A stretch of 32,654 nt of DNA from Caldilineaceae bacterium. GTDB taxonomy: Bacteria > Chloroflexota > Anaerolineae > Caldilineales > Caldilineaceae. The DNA lies in assembly GCA_026708085.1 (NCBI GenBank), contig JAPOVP010000101.1:1-32654 (forward strand), in the 5' to 3' direction. Position numbers and translations under genes: made by a program. The notes beneath the pieces were generated by a model. It searched no databases. It was given only the letters and a program-made list of their open reading frames with translations, and had not been told where the DNA came from. Of this stretch, positions 15,567-23,142 are shown piece after piece (the first letter of the stretch is position 1; every line of letters begins with the position of its first letter).

Positions 15567-16508
15567 ATGGTCGATTCCACAGCAACGCCGGCAGACGCCG
15601 CACAAGAGGCGCGGCAGCCGGATTCATCGCAGATTTCGCCGGACACATGGCAAGCCTTGCCCAAGGCTGAGAACCGCTCCCTGCGCCGCTTTCGCCGCCA
15701 CCGTCTGGCCGTCTTAGGCTTGGCAGCATTGTCCCTCTTTGCCTTGGTCGCCATACTTGCGCCATTTGTAACGTTCTACGATCCCAACGGCATCGACCTT
15801 ACCGTGATGCGGCAGGCGCCCTCTCCGGCGCATATACTGGGCACCGACCCGCTGGGTCGGGATGTCTGGACGCGCCTTGCGTATGGCACCCGGGTCTCGC
15901 TCGCGGTCGGCCTCGTAGCCGTCAGCATCTATACCACCATCGGCGTCGTCCTGGGAGGACTCGCCGGCTATTTCGGCGGCCGTGTCGACATGGTGCTGAG
16001 TCGCTTTACCGACGTCATGATGTGCTTCCCCTCCTTCATGCTCATCGTCACCGTCGCCGTCGTCCTACCCCCCAACATCTTCAATGTCATGATTATCATC
16101 GGGATCTTTGGCTGGACTGGCATAATGCGCCATGTGCGCGCCCAGTTTCTTACGCTGCGCGAGCGGGACTTCGTGCTGGCCGCGCGCTGTGTCGGCGTGA
16201 GCAGTGGCCGCATCGTCTTCCGTCACATCCTCCCCAATGCGATCGCCCCGGTGGTTGTGGCGGCCACCATGGGGCTTGCCGGGGCCATCATGACCGAGTC
16301 CGCTCTCAGCTTCCTCGGCCTGGGCGTCCAGGAGCCGATGTCCAGCTGGGGAAGCATGCTGCAGGACGCCATGTCGCTGCCCATCCTGCAGACGATGCCC
16401 TGGCTGTGGCTGCCATCGGCCGTTGCCATCGCCATCACCACACTCTCAGTGAACTTCGTCGGCGATGCACTGCGCGACGCGCTCGATCCCCACATGAGCC
16501 TCGATTGA
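15567..16508 (+). CDS. ABC transporter permease, DppC/OppC type
   Basis: This 313-residue second permease of this importer has a long hydrophilic tail (residues 1-50), a first helix near 52-75, then the signature 'HILGTDPLGRDVWTRLAYGTR' near 90-112. The EAA loop 'DFVLAARCVGVSSGRIVFRHILPNAIAPV' is near 200-230, 'ESALSFLGLGVQEPMSSWGSML' near 245-266, and the C-terminus is 'GDALRDALDPHMSLD'. ATG 15567 is chosen over the upstream in-frame ATG 15522 because AAGGTG (15555-15560) precedes it by 6 nt and 15522 lies inside the previous gene. No ATPase gene follows; the next gene encodes a LamG protein. Confidence 0.9.
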   Translation: MVDSTATPADAAQEARQPDSSQISPDTWQALPKAENRSLRRFRRHRLAVLGLAALSLFALVAILAPFVTFYDPNGIDLTVMRQAPSPAHILGTDPLGRDVWTRLAYGTRVSLAVGLVAVSIYTTIGVVLGGLAGYFGGRVDMVLSRFTDVMMCFPSFMLIVTVAVVLPPNIFNVMIIIGIFGWTGIMRHVRAQFLTLRERDFVLAARCVGVSSGRIVFRHILPNAIAPVVVAATMGLAGAIMTESALSFLGLGVQEPMSSWGSMLQDAMSLPILQTMPWLWLPSAVAIAITTLSVNFVGDALRDALDPHMSLD

Positions 16509-16608
16509 CATCCTGAAGAGTGACACGGAGTCTCGATACGTTGAAGCCGTCCCCTGATTCGTCGTTTCCAGGCCGGAGCCGCATCCGTTACAGCCAGGAG
16601 AATCGCCA

Positions 16609-18771
16609 TTGAGTACACCGCCATATTCTCCCTTTGAACCTGATGACCATACAGTTGCGTTGTTCCACTTCGACGAGGGCGAGGGCAACCAGACCACTGA
16701 CGCTTGCGGAGACGCCCTGCTCACCCTCCGCGCCCATCGCCAGGCGCAGTGGGCCTCGCATCCGGGCTTCGGCGCCTGCGCCCGTTTCGACCGCCGCACT
16801 GACGACGCCAACCTGCTTGTCGGGCCCGCCAACAACGACAAACTCCACCTCCGCCCCTGTACCGCGGAGTGGACGGTCGAAGCCTGGGTGCGCTACACCG
16901 GAACCGGCGGCCTCGAAGAAGGCCACACCTATGTCAACATCTGCGGGACCGAAGACGAAGGGCTCGGCCTCCCCATCGGTATGCGCGGCGGCTGGAACTT
17001 CTCCCTTCACAGCTTTACACGCCCCGGCACCTTGCATGACGGGCTCTACCCCGCCGCCCGCTTCATGGGCTCCCCTCGCGGTCGCGATCCCAATCACGAC
17101 ACCAGCGCACTCCTCCTCCAAAACGCCAAAGCCGGCGGCTGGACAAGCGCCGACCCACCCAGGATCAAAGACAACAACTGGCACCATGTTGCTTGGCAGT
17201 TTCGCTATTTAGACCAGACGCACTTCTTCTTTCTCGACGGCCAGCTCATCCGCCGCGTCCAGCTCCCACTCCCCAACGATCTGCAGGGACGCGTTGTCAA
17301 CGATGCCGAAAACGTCGGCGTCCCCTTTGTAGTCGGCGGCTTCATCCACTCCCAGGACCCGCCAAAGCACCCGGCGTACGGCAATTTCGAGGGCGAGATC
17401 GACGAGATCCGCATCTCCAGCATCATGCGCTACCCTGTAGCGGATCGGCTGTCAATCGTCCGCCGCGAACTGCCCCCGGCTACCTGCAATGCCCCGTACT
17501 CGGTTCAATTCTCGGCCGACGCAGCCAGTGGCCTCGTCCATTGGGCGTTGGCAGAAGGTCGTTTACCAGCAGGGCTGGTTTTGGACAGCAAGACGGGTGC
17601 CATCAGTGGCAAGCCAACTGTGGCCTTGGAAAATCAACCCCTCAATTTGCTTGCCGCCGGCACAACCGGCTCTACCGACCGGCACCAGTTCCACTTGAGC
17701 GTTCGCCGCGGTCAAATCACTACAGATTCCCTGCCCCCGGCCTTCGCAGGAACGCCCTATCTCGCCAAGGTCCGAACCAGTCACATGATCCCGCCGATCA
17801 AATGGACCGTTGCAAAGGGCGCCCTTTCCGCCGGACTGCATCTCGACCGCGATACGGGCGAGCTGGCAGGCACACCCTCCAACCCCTGCATCTGTCGCTT
17901 CCTCGTCAATGCAGTCGACGCCATCGACCAGAGCCAGCAGGCCGAGATCTCACTGAAAGTGCTGCCCGCGGAGCTTCTCGTCATAGGACCCGACGAACAC
18001 ACAGTCGTCCTCTATGACTGGCAAGGGGCCAATGGCCGCCTCATCCCCGACGTGATGGGCGACGAGGACCTGACCCTGACCTGGACCAACATAGGCGGCG
18101 ACAGGCGCGTCTCCTGGCCCGGCCGTAGTGGTCGCTTCCCCCAGGACACCGGCCACGGCGAGCACGGCTTCGTCGGACCCCAGCACAATGCCAAACTGGA
18201 CCTCCGGACCTGCAAAGACGCCTGGACCGTGGAAGCCTGGATCAGACGCGGCGGGCCCCTCCAGGCATACGGCGTAAGAGCCGACGAGCACCACCAGCCC
18301 TTCACCTTCGGCCACATCTGCGGCACCTACGACAAGACCGAACGCGGCGTCTGGGAACTCTATCTCTCCGCCCACAATTCGCCCGATGGCAGCATGGCCC
18401 CCGGCGCCCACTTTCTGGGCGCCGAGCCCGATCAGGAGCTGATGAATCTGCATCCCTGGACCCGCCCGGACGGCCTCGTGGTGGACAGCGCCAAAGCCGG
18501 CATTTACGATACCGAGTGGCATCATATTGCCTGGCAATACGAATCCGTCGAAGACTATCACCAGCTGTTTCTGGACGGCCTCCTGATCTGGCAAATGCGC
18601 AGCCCCGACGGCCGCAGATTGGTCAACAATCGCCGCCACGACGCCCAGTTCAGCGTCTCTACCCGCCTCAAAGGATTCGCGCGCTACGGCGGCGCCTTCG
18701 ACTTCCTGGGCGAGGGCCACTTTTTCGGTCAGATCGGCGAGATTCGTATTTCCTCAATCAAGAGGTATTGA
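16609..18771 (+). CDS. LamG / putative-Ig / putative-Ig / LamG protein
   Basis: This 720-residue protein has a nearly symmetrical layout. Residues 13-275 are a concanavalin/LamG-like jelly roll ('WTVEAWVRYTG', 'WHHVAWQFRYLDQTHFFFLDG', 'GEIDEIRISSIMRY'). Two putative-Ig (He_PIG) repeats follow, with signatures LPAGLVLDSKTGAISGKPT at 319-337 and LSAGLHLDRDTGELAGTPS at 406-424. Residues from about 463 to 720 are a second LamG domain with the same phrases ('WTVEAWIRRGG', 'WHHIAWQYESVEDYHQLFLDG', 'GEIRISSIKRY'). The start is TTG at 16609, supported by AGGAG (16596-16600) 8 nt upstream. There is no signal peptide, which is unusual for these adhesion or glycan-binding modules. It probably binds carbohydrate or organises partners; catalysis is not evident. 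Confidence 0.8.
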   Translation: MSTPPYSPFEPDDHTVALFHFDEGEGNQTTDACGDALLTLRAHRQAQWASHPGFGACARFDRRTDDANLLVGPANNDKLHLRPCTAEWTVEAWVRYTGTGGLEEGHTYVNICGTEDEGLGLPIGMRGGWNFSLHSFTRPGTLHDGLYPAARFMGSPRGRDPNHDTSALLLQNAKAGGWTSADPPRIKDNNWHHVAWQFRYLDQTHFFFLDGQLIRRVQLPLPNDLQGRVVNDAENVGVPFVVGGFIHSQDPPKHPAYGNFEGEIDEIRISSIMRYPVADRLSIVRRELPPATCNAPYSVQFSADAASGLVHWALAEGRLPAGLVLDSKTGAISGKPTVALENQPLNLLAAGTTGSTDRHQFHLSVRRGQITTDSLPPAFAGTPYLAKVRTSHMIPPIKWTVAKGALSAGLHLDRDTGELAGTPSNPCICRFLVNAVDAIDQSQQAEISLKVLPAELLVIGPDEHTVVLYDWQGANGRLIPDVMGDEDLTLTWTNIGGDRRVSWPGRSGRFPQDTGHGEHGFVGPQHNAKLDLRTCKDAWTVEAWIRRGGPLQAYGVRADEHHQPFTFGHICGTYDKTERGVWELYLSAHNSPDGSMAPGAHFLGAEPDQELMNLHPWTRPDGLVVDSAKAGIYDTEWHHIAWQYESVEDYHQLFLDGLLIWQMRSPDGRRLVNNRRHDAQFSVSTRLKGFARYGGAFDFLGEGHFFGQIGEIRISSIKRY

Positions 18772-18811
18772 CCCTCTCTTAACCAATTTCGGTCCAAAAA
18801 GGAGATAAACT

Positions 18812-20209
18812 GTGAGAAACTGGGGGATTGGCCGCGGAAAATGGGTGTTTGTCGATTGGATGGGCGTAGAACCTGGCTACGGTACACAGTGGGGCGGCGC
18901 AATCACCGAGGGTTGGAGCGTCCCACATGGAATAACGCTGAAAGTCCACGAGCCCGCAGTAGACCCTGTGCTGGTGATCGCCGCCGACCGGCCTTGGGAG
19001 CAGGGCTACATTTCAGCGTACTCAACGTTCCTGGAGGATGGAGGCACGCTCCGCTGCTGGTACGAAAACGGCGGCGGAATCGGCTACGCCGAGTCGCACG
19101 ACGGCGTCAACTGGCGTAAACCCAACCTTGGCCTACAAGAGTGGAACGGATCGACCGACAACAACCTGATCGACATCAACCGACATGGCCACGGTATATT
19201 CATCGACCCTGTGGCCGACGAGTCCGAACGCTACAAAATGGTCAGCTGTCACTGGACCGAAACCGAACGTAAAGTTCTCGGCGCCGTCTCCGCCGACGGC
19301 CTCCACTGGACGCCCCTGCCCCAGCCTCTGATGGAGTACCAGCATGCAGACACCCAGAACATCGCCCTCCATGATGCGGAACTGGGCAAGTACGTACTGT
19401 ACACTCGCCAAATGGATGCGCAGTCGAACCGACGCGGGGTCAACCGGACAGTATCCGACAATTTTCGGCACTTTCCCGAATCCGAACCTGTCCTGGAGAA
19501 CAACCCGCTCGACGCGCCCGACCTGGATATCTACTGCAACGGCTATTCCCCCTGGCCCGGCGCAACCGACGCCCACCTGATGCGGCTCTCAATGTACGAG
19601 CGCACGCCCGACACCATGAATGTACATCTGGCCACCAGCCGCGACGGCATCTTCTGGCACAGGCCGCTGGGCCAAACCCCCTGGATCGAGACAGTGCCCT
19701 CCGCCGGTGGACCATACAAAACTGTCTATGCCTGCGCCGGGGTGATTCCTACGGGCAACTGCGAGTGGTCCACCTATGTCGGCGTCAACCGGAGGATGCA
19801 CAACGAACCGCTCGAACGGAAAACCGGCGCCCTCGGCGAGTCGGGGCTGGTCCGCGCTTCCGTTCGCGAGGACGGCTTTGTCTCACTCTCCAGCCGCGGA
19901 CGCGGCGGCTTCTGGACAGTTCCCTTCGACCTGAACTCGGACTCGATCCGCGTCAACGCCCATACCCTATACTCGGGCTTCCTGCGCTGCCAGATCCTCT
20001 CCTCCAGCCCCGGTGACGTCGGCAGCGACACCCGCTTCATCCGCACCATCGAGGGCCACACCCTGGAAGACTGCCAGCCGCTTGTCGGAGATCACATCGA
20101 CTCCCCGCTCACCTGGAACGGCAGCGCCGACCTGAGCCATCTGCGTGGCCAGACCATCCGCCTCAGATTTGATCTATTCAAGGCAGACCTGTACGCCATT
20201 CGATTCTGA
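18812..20209 (+). CDS. GH32/GH43-like five-bladed propeller protein (paralogue 1)
   Basis: This 465-residue protein resembles levanase-type glycosidases in layout: strands such as 'GGTLRCWYENGGGIGYAESHDGVNWRKPNLGL' near residues 70-105, 'ERYKMVSCHW' and 'VLGAVSADGLHWTPLPQPLM' near 135-175, and 'HLATSRDGIFWHRPLGQ' near 270. The C-terminal 90 residues form a separate beta domain ('IRVNAHTLYSGFLRCQIL...LEDCQPLVGDHID...LRGQTIRLRFDLFKADLYAIRF'). The same domain ends the proteins at 23143 and 28525. The start is GTG 18812 with AAGGAGA (18799-18805) upstream. No signal peptide is seen. A glycosidase or sugar-binding role is likely from fold, but catalytic acids cannot be assigned by eye. Confidence 0.65.
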   Translation: MRNWGIGRGKWVFVDWMGVEPGYGTQWGGAITEGWSVPHGITLKVHEPAVDPVLVIAADRPWEQGYISAYSTFLEDGGTLRCWYENGGGIGYAESHDGVNWRKPNLGLQEWNGSTDNNLIDINRHGHGIFIDPVADESERYKMVSCHWTETERKVLGAVSADGLHWTPLPQPLMEYQHADTQNIALHDAELGKYVLYTRQMDAQSNRRGVNRTVSDNFRHFPESEPVLENNPLDAPDLDIYCNGYSPWPGATDAHLMRLSMYERTPDTMNVHLATSRDGIFWHRPLGQTPWIETVPSAGGPYKTVYACAGVIPTGNCEWSTYVGVNRRMHNEPLERKTGALGESGLVRASVREDGFVSLSSRGRGGFWTVPFDLNSDSIRVNAHTLYSGFLRCQILSSSPGDVGSDTRFIRTIEGHTLEDCQPLVGDHIDSPLTWNGSADLSHLRGQTIRLRFDLFKADLYAIRF

Positions 20210-20432
20210 GTCAACGGGCAGCACGAACGGCATTTGGAGAATCCTCGCCACGGAATCCCCAGTGAGGTTCCCGAAACCCAGTCTGGTCAGAAAGGAACGA
20301 GGGCCGGGAGCAGTTCATTTCCATCTGCTCGGGGCGTGCATCTCAACAAGAGGGCGAGCTCTCGCAGACCTCTGGCTGCAACGAAACCGTAGCCATTCCG
20401 TGTTCAACTCCGCGGCAGAGAATGCGCCGCCT

Positions 20433-20463
20433 CTGACCACTGACCACTGACTACTGACTACTG
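20433..20463. repeat. Tandem 7-base repeat CTGACYA
   Basis: Four perfect-length units, CTGACCA twice and then CTGACTA twice, are followed by CTG. The change from C to T at position six of the unit is shared by the last two copies, which suggests stepwise duplication. It lies about 225 nt after a stop codon, outside any gene. Confidence 0.75.
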
Positions 20464-20500
20464 CAGTTTGGGCGGTCGGGCCTATTCGGCCCTCCCTCGT

Positions 20501-20519
20501 GCGGGGGCTCCGCCCCCGC
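20501..20519. repeat. GC-rich hairpin next to shared 19-base string
   Basis: GCGGGGG (20501-20507) pairs with CCCCCGC (20513-20519) around a 5-nt loop. It runs directly into the 19-base string at 20516-20534 that is repeated exactly at 1-19. It has no T-run, so I treat it as a repeat element and not a terminator. Confidence 0.5.
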
Positions 20520-20582
20520 AACGCCCCCTCTCCTTTACACCAGCCTGTGCCGCCTTCGAGCCGCGATGCCGGCACCGTCTCC

Positions 20583-20650
20583 ATGCCACCCGTCGCTCAC
20601 TCACCTTGTGCCGTGCCTCCTCCGCTGCCCCTATGCCACCTGTCGCTCAC
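20583..20650. repeat. Spaced direct repeat ATGCCACCYGTCGCTCAC
   Basis: The 18-base string occurs at 20583-20600 and 20633-20650 with one difference (C/T), giving a 50-base period. A GTGCCG/ATGCCG stretch follows each copy at a similar distance. It is probably part of the same intergenic repeat mosaic. Confidence 0.5.
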
Positions 20651-20691
20651 CCGCGTCATGCCGCCAAACCGGCCCCCTCCCACACACACCT

Positions 20692-20722
20692 GTAGGGGCA
20701 GGCCTTGTGCCTGCCTAGTGCC
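20692..20722. repeat. Dispersed hairpin repeat with CTTGT loop
   Basis: The GTAGGGGCA lead is followed by a stem GGCAGGC (20697-20703) and GCCTGCC (20709-20715) closing the loop CTTGT. The copy at 31831-31855 has the same lead and loop but different, still complementary arms. A decayed copy lies at 116-147. Confidence 0.7.
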
Positions 20723-20990
20723 CCGCCAAGAACTGGATTACAATTCCGCCCACCGCCGCGCATTCCCCGCCTGACCCTTTCGGCCCCCGAATCTGGGAGG
20801 TACCATCACGTCGGGATGCCTCCCGTACAATTGTCTCCTCGCAGCCCGCTCTCTCTTCTCGCGCAGAAATTTTCGTTCGACAGACAAGAAACGGTCGCCG
20901 ACCTTCCTGAAAATCCCATTCAATCCTGAGAATCTTGATTCAGACAACGACCACCCAAATGATCTGGGATGCACCCGCACATTGTCATGC

Positions 20991-21019
20991 TTGACCCCCT
21001 ATCTCAGATTGTATACACT
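20991..21019 (+). promoter_or_regulatory. Probable promoter of the kelch-protein gene
   Basis: TTGACC at 20991-20996 is one mismatch from the -35 consensus. With a 17-base spacer the -10 would be TACACT (21014-21019); TATACA at 21012-21017 is an alternative with a 15-base spacer. Transcription would begin about 20 nt before ATG 21047, which supports that start over the upstream ATG at 20969. Confidence 0.4.
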
Positions 21020-21046
21020 TCCGTGAAAACACTACGTACCCGAGAA

Positions 21047-22141
21047 ATGTCACTGCAAATCAGCTGGCAAAAGGCCCCAATATACCCAGCCCTGATCAAA
21101 GGCCCCGCCGTCGGTATAATCGACGGCCATCTGGTCGTCGCCGGCGGCATGTCCTACCCCTGGCGCGAAGTGGAATACGGCTTCGGCGCGCCAATCGTAG
21201 CAGAGGCAAACAGCGGGCAGATTGCAACGGCCCCAATCGGCGAATGGTACCCCCTTCCCCCAATTCCCATCGGCCCCGGCTGGACCTCCGGCGCCGCAGT
21301 CGCCGGCGGCCTCGCCGTAGTCGGCGGACGCCGCCGCGCCGTGGGCAACCGCGCCACAGCCGACGTCTGGTTCCTCGATGTCCAGGCAGGCGCAACAGCC
21401 TGGGAAAAACTGCCCGACCGCCCCTCCCCCGCCATGGTCGCGACCACCTTCGCCCACGGCGATCACCTCTACACCGCCTTCGGCACCGACTGGCACCCCC
21501 ACGAACACGCCACCGGCGACCCCAACATCTACCGTCTTGACGTCCGCGGCAGTGGCATCTGGGATGTGGCCGCCCAGTTTCCCGGCGAACCGCGCTGGAT
21601 GTGCGGCATGGGCATCTGTCGCGACAAGCTCTACGTAGTCGGCGGTCACGACATCCCCATCGGCGGTGTCGTCAACCCCAAACCCCACAACGCCTTGCGC
21701 ATCTTTCCTGAAGGCGAAGCAACGGCTGACAGGATCAGTCATGTCGTCTTCAGCGAACTGTGGGAATGCGACCTGCCTTCAGGAACTTGGCAAGAGCTGC
21801 CCCGCCCGCCGCGGGCCTTCGTTGCCGACGCCTTCACAGTTGAGGACCGCTGGATCGTTCTGACCGGCGGCCAGACCTGGGTCGTCTCGCCCGACGGCAG
21901 CTCCGTCCACATCATGGGACACGTCCCCGATATGGACTTCGTCTGCCACTCCCACGAAGTCTGGGCCTACGACACCCACGAAGAAAGCTGGGCAGCGCTG
22001 GACCCGCTCCCCTACGGCATCGCCTCGCACCGCGTCGCCGTCTGCCAGAATAGCGCCTTCCTTGTTGGCAACGAGACGAGAGACAGTATACGCGGAAACA
22101 CGTACGGGACAGTCTTTGCGGGACGAATGAAAACCGAATGA
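21047..22141 (+). CDS. Kelch-repeat propeller protein
   Basis: This 364-residue protein has kelch-type repeats: a hydrophobic strand, a glycine pair, then an aromatic pair. Examples are 'GHLVVAGGMSYPW' near residue 25, 'GLAVVGGRRRAVGN....VWFLDV....TAWEKLP' near 86-120, 'DKLYVVGGHDIPIGGV' near 190, 'LWECDLPSGTWQELPRPPRAFVADAF' near 240, 'RWIVLTGGQTWV' and 'VWAYDTHEESWAALDPLPYGIASHRVAV' near 310-338. The fold resembles N-acetylneuraminate mutarotase (NanM) and galactose-oxidase-like propellers; which function applies cannot be told. There is no signal peptide. ATG 21047 is preferred to ATG 20969 because a promoter-like element lies between them, although its ribosome binding site is weak. It heads the last gene block. 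Confidence 0.7.
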   Translation: MSLQISWQKAPIYPALIKGPAVGIIDGHLVVAGGMSYPWREVEYGFGAPIVAEANSGQIATAPIGEWYPLPPIPIGPGWTSGAAVAGGLAVVGGRRRAVGNRATADVWFLDVQAGATAWEKLPDRPSPAMVATTFAHGDHLYTAFGTDWHPHEHATGDPNIYRLDVRGSGIWDVAAQFPGEPRWMCGMGICRDKLYVVGGHDIPIGGVVNPKPHNALRIFPEGEATADRISHVVFSELWECDLPSGTWQELPRPPRAFVADAFTVEDRWIVLTGGQTWVVSPDGSSVHIMGHVPDMDFVCHSHEVWAYDTHEESWAALDPLPYGIASHRVAVCQNSAFLVGNETRDSIRGNTYGTVFAGRMKTE

Positions 22142-22188
22142 CCGATTCTACAGGACGCCAATAGGCTAAAGCAAAGGGCTGAAAAACC

Positions 22189-23091
22189 ATGCAATCAATG
22201 ACAGTTGCAGACGGAACGAAAGTCACGATGGCCGGCCACGAGCTTGTCTTCGGCCACAACATCTTTACACCGCGTGACGCAAACGACATCGCAGACGACA
22301 TGTCTGCCCTCCACGCCAGAATCGAAGAGGACGGATATCTACTGATCCGCGATTTCTACAACCGCAACGCCATCACTGCCGCCCGATCAGACATTCTTTC
22401 CTACCTGTCCTCACAGGGCTTACTGGATCCCGACGCTCCGCCTGAAGAAGGTGTGATCGGTCCTGAAAACGAAGCCGCAGCCATTCGCAATGAAGATGTA
22501 GTAAACATGCACGCCTACCTGCGCGTCGTCAACTCCGAACGCATCATGGCCTTCTTCGAAAGCTTCCTCGGCGGACCGGTCCTGACCCTCGATCACAAGT
22601 GGCCGCGCGCCGTCCGACGCGGCCACAGCACCGGCGCACACTACGATGTCGTCTTCATGGGCGCAGGCACCAAGAAGCTCTACACGGTTTGGACGCCCAT
22701 AGACGACCTGTCGCTCGAAATGGGTCCGCTCGCCTTCTGCCCCGGCTCCAACAAGCTCGACCTCCTGCGCCGCACATACGGAGCAGCCGACGCCCACAAC
22801 GATATGACCCAAGGCCACCTCAGCCGCAACCCCCTAGAGTTGATCGATATACTCGGCGTCAAATGGTCGTCCACGCCATTTCGTGCCGGCGATGTCATGA
22901 TCTTCGGCATGTACTTCCTGCACGGCTCACTCGACAACGTCTCCAACCGCTATCGCCTCAGCACCGACAACCGCTACCAGCTCGCCTCCGAACCCGTCGA
23001 CGAACGCCACATGGGCCCCCACCCCGACCAGATTCCCAAGGCCGAAAACCGCAAGACCATGGCCGAAATGCGCGAAAAATGGGGCATATGA
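22189..23091 (+). CDS. Phytanoyl-CoA dioxygenase (PhyH) family protein
   Basis: This 300-residue Fe(II)/2-oxoglutarate-dependent oxygenase-like protein has a double-stranded beta-helix fold. The iron-binding triad is visible as H151-x-D153 ('GAHYDVVF') and distal His245 ('FLHGSLDN'). Arg254 or Arg256 ('RYRLSTD') follows and would bind 2-oxoglutarate. 'MHAYLRVVNSERIMAFFESFLGGPVLTLDHKW' leads into the core. All metal ligands are intact, so it should be active; the substrate could be a lipid, sugar derivative or small secondary metabolite. AAAGGG (22173-22178) precedes the ATG. A second in-frame ATG at 22198 is an alternative start. It lies between the kelch gene and the second propeller gene, with gaps of about 50 nt, suggesting one operon. 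Confidence 0.85.
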   Translation: MQSMTVADGTKVTMAGHELVFGHNIFTPRDANDIADDMSALHARIEEDGYLLIRDFYNRNAITAARSDILSYLSSQGLLDPDAPPEEGVIGPENEAAAIRNEDVVNMHAYLRVVNSERIMAFFESFLGGPVLTLDHKWPRAVRRGHSTGAHYDVVFMGAGTKKLYTVWTPIDDLSLEMGPLAFCPGSNKLDLLRRTYGAADAHNDMTQGHLSRNPLELIDILGVKWSSTPFRAGDVMIFGMYFLHGSLDNVSNRYRLSTDNRYQLASEPVDERHMGPHPDQIPKAENRKTMAEMREKWGI

Positions 23092-23142
23092 ACCCGAAGT
23101 CATAGGCTACACCTACAGCTCTCATAAGGACTCCATACCGCC

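Larger units (their letters stand above)
20210..21046. other. Repeat-rich intergenic region
   Basis: About 840 bases contain no convincing gene. In order they hold a 7-base tandem repeat (20433-20463), GC-rich hairpins (20478-20519), a 19-base match to the window start (20516-20534), a spaced direct repeat (20583-20600 and 20633-20650), a CTTGT-loop hairpin (20697-20715) and a probable promoter (20991-21019). The open frames across it are Pro/Arg-rich and unsupported. Confidence 0.6.

Noticed and set aside
20461..20720. CRISPR array suggested by short repeats in the intergenic region
   Set aside because: The repeats are irregular, few and unevenly spaced, with no spacers of uniform length and no cas genes.
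20468..20929. Small open frames in the repeat-rich gap
   Set aside because: Composition is dominated by Pro, Arg and Ser from GC-rich repeats, with no ribosome binding site.
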